Shown in pieces: positions 1-6,700 of a DNA stretch of 14,571 bases. The number at the start of each line of letters is the position of its first letter. Within the stretch, counting starts at the first letter, position 1. The notes under the pieces were generated by a model. The model did no database searches. It was not told the DNA's origin and saw only the letters and a program-made list of their open reading frames with translations. This DNA is from Phoronis ovalis. Its lineage: Eukaryota > Phoronida > Phoronidae. The DNA lies in NCBI GenBank assembly GCA_028565635.1, contig JAOXYB010031587.1, positions 1 to 14,571 on the forward strand, written 5' to 3'. Made by a program: the position numbers and the translations under genes.

Positions 1-61
1 CAGTTGTGCGAACTGCCTGCTCTGGACAAACCGGATCTGTTATATTAGCCCATCCAGCCAT
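1..61 (-). CDS. Possible first coding exon of a gene leaving the left edge
   Basis: Read on the minus strand from 61 down to 1 there is an ATG followed by 20 open codons, giving a peptide that begins MAGWANITDPVCPEQAVRTT. The ATG has A at -3 and G at +4, a good animal initiation context. An in-frame TGA lies seven codons upstream, so this is the first Met of its frame. The codons look mixed and protein-like, unlike the surrounding AT-rich DNA. The rest of the gene would lie outside the window, I do not recognise the peptide, and 20 codons can be open by chance, so this is only a candidate. Confidence 0.3.
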   Translation of the reverse strand, partial: MAGWANITDPVCPEQAVRTT

Positions 62-1880
62 GTTGAATAATTGTATACGTCAAAAGCAGCAAAACGCCTC
101 GTTAGCTTACAGTAACTAGTGACACTTAGGAATGTTTGTTGGCGTTCCATAAGTTTTCAATCACTAGACTAAAAAAGAAAACGTTTACGTCCATGTTTAA
201 TGATTATAATTAAATATCAGCTGCTTGAATTTTCCGTATTGCGCCTTCATGTGATGTGTAAGTGGGATCGAAATGCAGCATTCTTCAGTTGCAATTTTTT
301 ATGATTTTATTATTTTTTATAATTAGGTATATTTGGTCTATAACACTTGACATGTATTTTATTGCCCTATCAATTATCACGATATTTTACTTAGTGCTAA
401 ATACTAAGATAATTTCCACGCAATGTTTACATTGCAAGTGTATCTACATTTCTTGACGTTACTGCCAAGCTAATGAAACTACACATACTGACAGTATTAC
501 ATGATTGTGTAAAATCTTTGGACTATAGATTGATTTCCGATTAATATGATAATTGATGCTTTTAGAATTACTTGGTTGAATTTTAATTTTAATTACATAA
601 ACGGATATTTAAATTTAACTTGGTTGAATTTTAATTAAATTTAAATATCCGTTTATTTAAATTGCATAATAAATTTCATCACAAAATAAAATGGCCAAAT
701 GTCATAGAGCAACGATTATACATGACAATTGTTCTATTTTTTAACAAAACAATATATGTACTTTTGTTTTTACATTAAGCCCGTACGTTATTTATGGGAA
801 CAGACTGAGGGGCACTAAAATTGTTGATGGCAAGTGTTGCATGCTCACTTTATAATGGCCACTAAATAACAAATTTGGCGTAACTCTGACTAAGCTTTTG
901 ACCACACCATAATTTTATATATCAAATGAATTTACATATTTTTGGATGAACCAAGGCAACGTATATACATACACGATTTATTAAAAAAAAAACTTACATG
1001 TAGCTTAGCTAGCGCTATAATCATGATTTCACTCGTGGCAACAGATGCTTTGAGCAAAATAAGTTACTTCACTAACAGCTTGCGAAGGAATACCACTGCG
1101 GCATTTTTTGGTATTTATTAAGTAATAATTATACAGATCACGGCTATCTTTGTTACTTCACTCCCGGGACGTCACTGCTTGTTGTGATGCTGTACACAGA
1201 CGACTACATAATCACTTTCCATGCAGCTGCAGTGTACCGATGAGTTGTCGCTTTACATAATAACTATGCATAATTGTCCTTAACTCATGCATGGCAAAAC
1301 GGTAATGGTATTTTTTAAAATGCATAATAAACTACTTGTCGGTATATTTCAAACTGTATATAATTAATCTAAAAGTTCAACAAAATTGTCGATGTCATAT
1401 CCCATCGCATGCATATAACAAAAAGGAAAAAAAGTCGTATTTCCTCATCACGCCATTGCAATCTAAAGTGGGTTAAAGTTTTATTGTGTAGTATTTTTTC
1501 CTTAAAATCTAAAACTCTAAAGTCATGCATAACGCATCAGTAACTAGAATTTTTTTTCGCTGCAACATCCTAGGAGGCTTCACTAATACAATTTTCGTAT
1601 TTTCGATTTTACACGCGATACTTGTTCTACTCACATGTATTAAGGCATTAATCAGTGATTAATCTCTGTATATATTCATGATCAGAATCAGTAAAAAAAA
1701 TATCAAAATAATGGGACAAAAAATGATGCCCTAGACTAGCCATAAATCACAAATCTCTCATGCATTTCTGTACGTCCTTCACTCTTCCATTCACAGACTG
1801 TCACTAAATTGATTGATCTTATATAGGTGTCACTTTTTTTCAAAGTGCACAATATAAACTAGGATAGGATATACATATAT
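62..1880. other. Non-coding AT-rich region, no gene seen
   Basis: Apart from the inverted repeat at 598-655, I see no coding exon, RNA gene or complete transposon here. The open frame at 262-456 is a run of AT-rich codons with hydrophobic residues and no recognisable motif. ATGCAT and TGCATAAT words recur (for example at 663, 1267, 1287, 1321 and 1524), which probably reflects composition. If the minus-strand ATG at 61 is real, the first part of this stretch would hold its 5' leader and promoter. Confidence 0.5.
598..655. repeat. Perfect 21-bp inverted repeat with 16-nt loop
   Basis: The arms are 598-618 and 635-655. They are exact reverse complements, each carrying the core AAACGGATATTTAAATTTAA or its complement, separated by 16 nt (619-634). 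In addition, the 19-mer ACTTGGTTGAATTTTAATT occurs twice in the same orientation, at 570-588 and 618-636, so the second copy makes up the loop. The structure would fold into a long hairpin in RNA or single-stranded DNA. It could be the remnant of a foldback or miniature inverted-repeat transposon, or a local template-switch product. Confidence 0.85.
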
Positions 1881-1881
1881 A

Positions 1882-2149
1882 TTTAGAGGTACAGCACCCG
1901 GCCATTTATTCAAATTCCAGAACAGTTTGGTTTCATATACATATTTTGCTCGGTCTTTAGCTACTGTAGTCTCCAGCTTGGGTAAGTCGACTCACCAGTA
2001 TACTCCTCATTGTTTTCGCACAGGGGCAGCTTCACATGCAGCATCCTTGGGTTGTTCTGATGCTCAGATACGGGCTCTCGGTCGATGCATGGAAATCGGA
2101 TGCCTGTAAAGTATACGTAAGAATTCCCTTTGGAGGCGACTTAGTATGA
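1882..2149 (+). pseudogene. Tyrosine recombinase remnant of a DIRS/Crypton-like element
   Basis: The plus-strand frame through 1927 reads YTPHCFRTGAASHAASLGCS and then DAQIRALGR. This is the C-terminal catalytic block of eukaryotic transposon tyrosine recombinases: HxxR (His at 2008-2010, Arg at 2017-2019) followed by the usual helix. Homology-like sequence begins near 1894 (PGHLF). After GR (ends 2085), four extra bases (2086-2089) shift the frame. The expected WKSDA and the block with the catalytic Tyr (codon 2114-2116) continue in the next frame until TGA at 2147-2149. The original frame stops at 2107-2109. The first catalytic Arg and the N-terminal region are absent, and there is no reverse transcriptase nearby. 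It is a dead fragment, either DIRS/Ngaro-like or Crypton-like; the C-terminal block alone cannot decide. Confidence 0.75.
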
Positions 2150-2283
2150 GTTGTTACAGTGTATATTAGTTCCATATTATTACATAATTTATAGTTCAGT
2201 GGAAATAGACCTAATATGTATATTGTAATAGTATTATCTGTGTATGTAATTGTATATCTTGTATTTCGATTCTTTCTGTCGCC

Positions 2284-2436
2284 GATGATTCAACTTAGCA
2301 TGAGCGGGTTAAGAATTTTGTTGTAATTCTTGTAATTTCATTCTTTTGTTTGCTAGATGATTCAACTTGGCATGAGCGAGTTGAGTTCCATATATACAGA
2401 TTTAGTTTGTCATTTTCAACTTTGCATGAGCGGGTT
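2284..2436 (+). repeat. Three degenerate copies of a short direct repeat
   Basis: The core TCAACTTnGCATGAGCGrGTT occurs at about 2289-2310, 2361-2382 and 2415-2436. Copies one and two share a longer block beginning GATGATTCAACTT (2284 and 2356). The copies start 72 and 54 bases apart. They lie 140-290 bp behind the recombinase remnant, so they may belong to the non-coding 3' region of that element. The function is unknown. Confidence 0.7.
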
Positions 2437-2651
2437 TGAAAGTAATTTGTCTTGGGCGCGGCCACAAAAGGTGTCGTTGGGGAGGTGCGCCCTTATATTG
2501 TTACTTCAAAATCTAGATATTTATGTACATGTATATATATATAAATCTGTATTTATAAACTGTATTTATAATGTACTTATTGCATTAGTTGCGTATACAA
2601 TAAATAACAGCCAATACACTTAATTTCAATTCCTGTGTTTATCTTTATATC

Positions 2652-2671
2652 GAATATATATATATATATTC
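2652..2671. repeat. TA microsatellite inside a palindrome
   Basis: A run of alternating A and T is bounded by GAA on the left and TTC on the right, making a 20-nt perfect palindrome. It is a simple sequence repeat and probably length-polymorphic. Confidence 0.7.
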
Positions 2672-3239
2672 ATAATATGAATTCTTTAAATTTATTTTAT
2701 TGGTTTATTTCGACTTATAATGTCATGTAAATAAATTCACATATTTTTAATTGGACAAGCCATATATACATATATACACGGTTTATGAGATTTGGTAAAC
2801 ACTTACAAAGTTAAAATTCTTGGACGTATTAAAGTGCATAGTACTTTGTAATGAAATATAAGAGAAGCAACATGAGACAACTTTAAGCCTTACAATGCGT
2901 AAAAAAACAGATAAGAGTAAACTTTTTTTGATAAATTGATCAGACAATGCCTTCAGAAAAGTTATACCAATACAGAATTCCTCCTATTACAAAATTTAAG
3001 AGTATTTGGATTATTCCGAAATCTCCGTTACCTCCTAGAGCGGGAATGTTATCTTTTTATTTCAAAAGTTAAATCAGTGCCAACTTTTTCATAAAAAGAA
3101 CACGTACTATAGATCTACCTATTATTGTGAACAATAATGATCACAAGCTTCGCAACAAGTTCTTCTTCAACGAAAGATGATGCATAAATATCCTTGTCCG
3201 AGCAAGATTTTTTATTAGGCAAAATATTTCAATGAAAAT

Positions 3240-3315
3240 TGCGTGCGCTTAAACACGCGCGCCACCTATTGAACGAAATTGAGCTCGATGACGTCATTTT
3301 TTAACATGGCGGCCC
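3240..3315 (+). promoter_or_regulatory. Probable calpain gene promoter with CRE and YY1-like site
   Basis: A CpG-rich patch (GCGTGCGC, CACGCGCGCC) stands out from the AT-rich background about 120-190 bases before the calpain start codon. It holds a full cAMP-response palindrome TGACGTCA at 3289-3296, and at 3304-3313 the sequence AACATGGCGGC, which matches the YY1-type ATGGCGGC element often found just downstream of the start site in TATA-less animal promoters. I see no TATA box at a suitable distance. The motifs are visible in the sequence; promoter activity and start-site position are inferred. Confidence 0.55.
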
Positions 3316-3344
3316 AAGAGACATGTCAACAAGTACCAAAATAA
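3306..3344 (+). other. Upstream ORF of 12 codons in the calpain leader
   Basis: ATG at 3306 opens MAAQETCQQVPK and stops at TAA 3342-3344. Its ATG is the one inside the YY1-like ATGGCGGC element. If transcription starts upstream of 3306, this would be the first AUG met by scanning ribosomes, with A at -3 and G at +4. Whether it is in the mRNA depends on the true start site. Confidence 0.45.
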
Positions 3345-3377
3345 TGTAAGGCAATTCTTTTGATTTTCGTGATGTGA
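3344..3377 (+). other. Two minimal start-stop upstream ORFs (ATG-TAA and ATG-TGA)
   Basis: ATGTAA lies at 3344-3349 and overlaps the stop of the preceding upstream ORF by one base (TAATG). ATGTGA lies at 3372-3377. Both are a start codon followed directly by a stop, a type known in some animal mRNAs to stall or reduce downstream initiation. The calpain ATG follows 54 bases after the second one. Confidence 0.4.
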
Positions 3378-3430
3378 GAACGAATCTAAAGAAATTTAGT
3401 TAGTGAGAATTAATTATTACAACCTCAAGA

Positions 3431-3706
3431 ATGGGTTGTAGTGATAGCAAAATAGAAAAACATGAAGGACAGACAAGAAATCAAGAGAATGGCGTAGCTA
3501 AGGATTCTGAACATTTCAAGTCATGTGCTCAATCCAAAGAATTAGAACCAGCAACATCTCCGCTTAGCAATGGAGTAAACGGCAACCTGCAACATGGCGA
3601 ACTAATAATTATTCAAGAGGAACATGTTAACCATGAAAAAACGGGAGAAGAACCTGACATGGAGTTACCAACGGGTGACTTCGGTGATATGAAATTAGGA
3701 TTGACA
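3431..3706 (+). CDS. Calpain exon 1: N-terminal acylation signal and polar linker
   Basis: Encodes residues 1-92. The start MGCSDSK has Gly2, Cys3, Ser6 and Lys7, fitting N-myristoylation at Gly2 with palmitoylation at Cys3. The rest is polar and low in hydrophobic residues, resembling a disordered linker with no recognised domain. The donor is ACA|GTAAGT, phase 0. Reading through the donor would give nine more codons before a stop. Confidence 0.85.
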
Positions 3707-6700
3707 GTAAGTAAACTGGCAGATCTGATCAGTTAATCACTTACTGGACAAAGTAAAACCCATTAAAAAAAAATCTGCATGTATGTTATGCAGTTTATTG
3801 TTCATTCATATGGTCAGTTCTTTTGTTTCGTGTTTCATAGACTTCACGGTGAAAGAATTATAAGCCATACTTAGCTGCAGCAGAATTGTGAAACATTATC
3901 CCCGTCTTGCAAGGAGGACATGACGGCACTTTATTATGGAAAGGTTGGGGCTTGGCCATTGGTAAACTTCCTCGAATACAATTATCATGCATTCTGGTTG
4001 TGTATGTGGAAATAAAACAAAGAGTCACAATGAATCATTTAAACTAAACTTTCAATTTTTAGCCAGAGGAGAGAATTAAAGCAACGTTAGAAGTGTTGAG
4101 AGAAGGTGAATTATACTGTGATCCAGACTTCCCAGCAGACAAGGATGCCTTATTCTACAGTGATAAAGAAGAATCTGGTGTTGTGTGGCTAAGACCAAAG
4201 GTAATATGTATTTTATTAATACAGAAAGAGGGGGGGGGGGGCTTTACATATTCGTTATAAAAATGTTAACAGTGAACATGCATCTGGTTATAGAAAATAT
4301 ATGAATGGTGAAACTGCTAATAAAAAAAACTGAATAAATTATTTATAATATATGTTATAGCCTAAACTACATAGGCAAAATTATGGATGATTTTCACTCC
4401 TATAAAATTTAATTATTCAGTTGACTCTGCCATAATCGGACCTCAGCCACATGCTTAAGAAATTATTCAATCAGTACCCTATAGTATTGACAGTGATCAC
4501 TCAAATGACTGTAACTCATACATAATGCCTTTGGAAGTTCAAGTTAAATGTTTAATATCCATATATATGATATTTTGTTTATTTTGTTACATCATATCAA
4601 ATATACGAATTAATTATAAAAAAATTAAACATGATACAATAATGTGGTGCCTTATGCATAAGTTTAAATAACATCGATTATTTATTTATAATTATTGTTA
4701 TAATAATTATTTTTAATGTTTTTACCTGTATTGTTTAACTGTGTTGTTTATTGATATGTGTAGGACTTAGTATCTGAATCAGACACCCCTCATCTGTTAG
4801 TGGACGGTGTGAGTCGAGATGACATTAAACAAGGAAAACTAGGTGACTGTTGGTTCTTATCAGCTTGTGCTGCAGTTTCGCAACAACAGAGATTCATGTC
4901 AAAGGTATACCATTAATTTATTATGATCGAAGAATTTAATTATTATTAAGAATGTTTTGTCTAATAAATTTCAAAACCAAAGGCTCATAAGATAACATTA
5001 ATTGCTTATTAGATGCCCATGTTAAAATGAAGGTATGGTATTACCAATTTGAATAAATAATGAATTTGTGTTGGTATTTTTTTTCCAAAAAATAAAAAAT
5101 GTAGAGAAAATGACCTTTTTACGAATCAAATTGGTATTTGTAAAGTATGTCCATACACTGCTGAACTCGAAATGTTCACATTACATAACGTCTAGTATTC
5201 TACCTGTATAAATATTTGGTGTATTTATAATATTATTTGAGTGAAAATCTTAATATTGCTTTTTACATTACATGTTTTACAGATTATCATAAATGACTAT
5301 CCATTGTCAGGGGAGGGTTATAAAGGAATCGTCCATTTTCGTTTTTTCCGTTTTGGTGAATGGGTGGATGTCTACATTGATGATCTTCTTCCAACTGTAA
5401 ATAGAAAATTAATTTATGCACACTGTGATGATCCTACAGAGTTCTGGGTAGCTTTATTAGAGAAAGCTTATGGAAAGTAAGTGTTGTTGAAGTAGCCGTG
5501 TAATAATAAATAAAACCTAAACTCAAAACACACATGTCAATTAAGTAATCAAATAATAGTCTCAGTGTCAAAGGGTTCTTGAAATTCCAAGAAAAGGTTA
5601 CTAATTAAAACAGTTCCTTGACCAAAGCTGTGGGGTATTCATTTTAATATTATAGGATTCAGAATAGTAAACCAGACATTTCGTTGTATTATGTTTGTCA
5701 TTTACTGTTTATTATATAATCACATAACAGTTAATTTTTATTCTAACTGGCAAGTTAGAGATCTTACAAAGCTATTTGAAAAAGCATTCAAAGATTCTGT
5801 ATTTAACTGTATGTATAATATTTTTGTTTTTAAATTAATTTAGACTACACGGATCCTATGAGGCAATAGAAGGTGGTCAGACAATGGATGCACTGGTTGA
5901 CCTGACAGGAGGCATTGCTGAACGTTATGAACTGAAGAAGAATGATCCCTCCATGTACAGATATATACTTCGAGCACACAGAGCAGGGTCATTTGTAGCT
6001 TGTTCAAGAAAGGTACGGTTGTTAGTTGTCTTCAAATGCACCCATTCATTACTGTATCTACTATAAACTAATTAAAGATTAGTAAGAATGCCTTTCAATG
6101 AGGCTCTTTGGACAACGGGACTCTCATCTACACTGTAAGTGCCATTACTTATGGACACAAGGATCTGAATAACTGGCACCCATGTTTGTGAATCGGTGAA
6201 TCAAATATACAGATAGTAAGTATTACCCTATTTATCAGTGTTGTATTTGAATTAAAAATATCTCGGTAAAGGAATCACCCCAAATGCATAATAGAAAGCC
6301 ACATTTTTTTTTATCAAAAAAATTAAACCTGACTGCATAACAGGCATTAATATGCTTTTTGTCTGTAAAAATCACCCTTTTTTACATGTTTTTGTTCACA
6401 AAAATGTGTGCCATCCTCTGAACCCCTGGGTTATGACCCTTTTTGAGTATTCAGTAAAACAGGAAATAAACTTTATACTGTTACAGTAACTCAATCTAAT
6501 TTAATGTATCATGTACATGATTGTTTAACATTACATATTTCAAGACTCCAGTGGCCTGATGGCATCTGCATTGTCATCCTATTGGTTTCCTGAAAGTCTG
6601 TCGTTGTTGCTTCAAAGTTTTAAATATTTTGTTTGCTAATCCAACATTCTACACATTTAAAAGATAATATATTAATATTTTTTTTGTATTTAAGGAAACA

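Larger units (their letters stand above)
2150..3239. other. Non-coding region downstream of the recombinase remnant
   Basis: It contains the three-copy repeat at 2284-2436, a GC-richer patch around 2452-2492 flanked by GGGCGC and GCGCCC, and TA microsatellite runs near 2531 and 2652-2671. The first part may be the 3' end of the transposon. From about 2680 to 3239 I see nothing coding. The frame open at 2357-2623 runs through the repeats and has no recognisable domain. Confidence 0.5.

Noticed and set aside
262-456. 64-codon plus-strand open frame with hydrophobic residues
   Set aside because: It starts at a non-ATG codon and its residues (F, I, L, Y) are what AT-rich DNA gives by chance. There is no motif or exon context.
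1826-1850. Small imperfect hairpin, GTGTCACTT and AAGTGCAC
   Set aside because: Short, with mismatches, and no nearby feature gives it a role.
2357-2623. 88-codon plus-strand open frame
   Set aside because: It runs through the three-copy repeat and the TA microsatellite, with no conserved domain. It is more likely part of the element's non-coding end.
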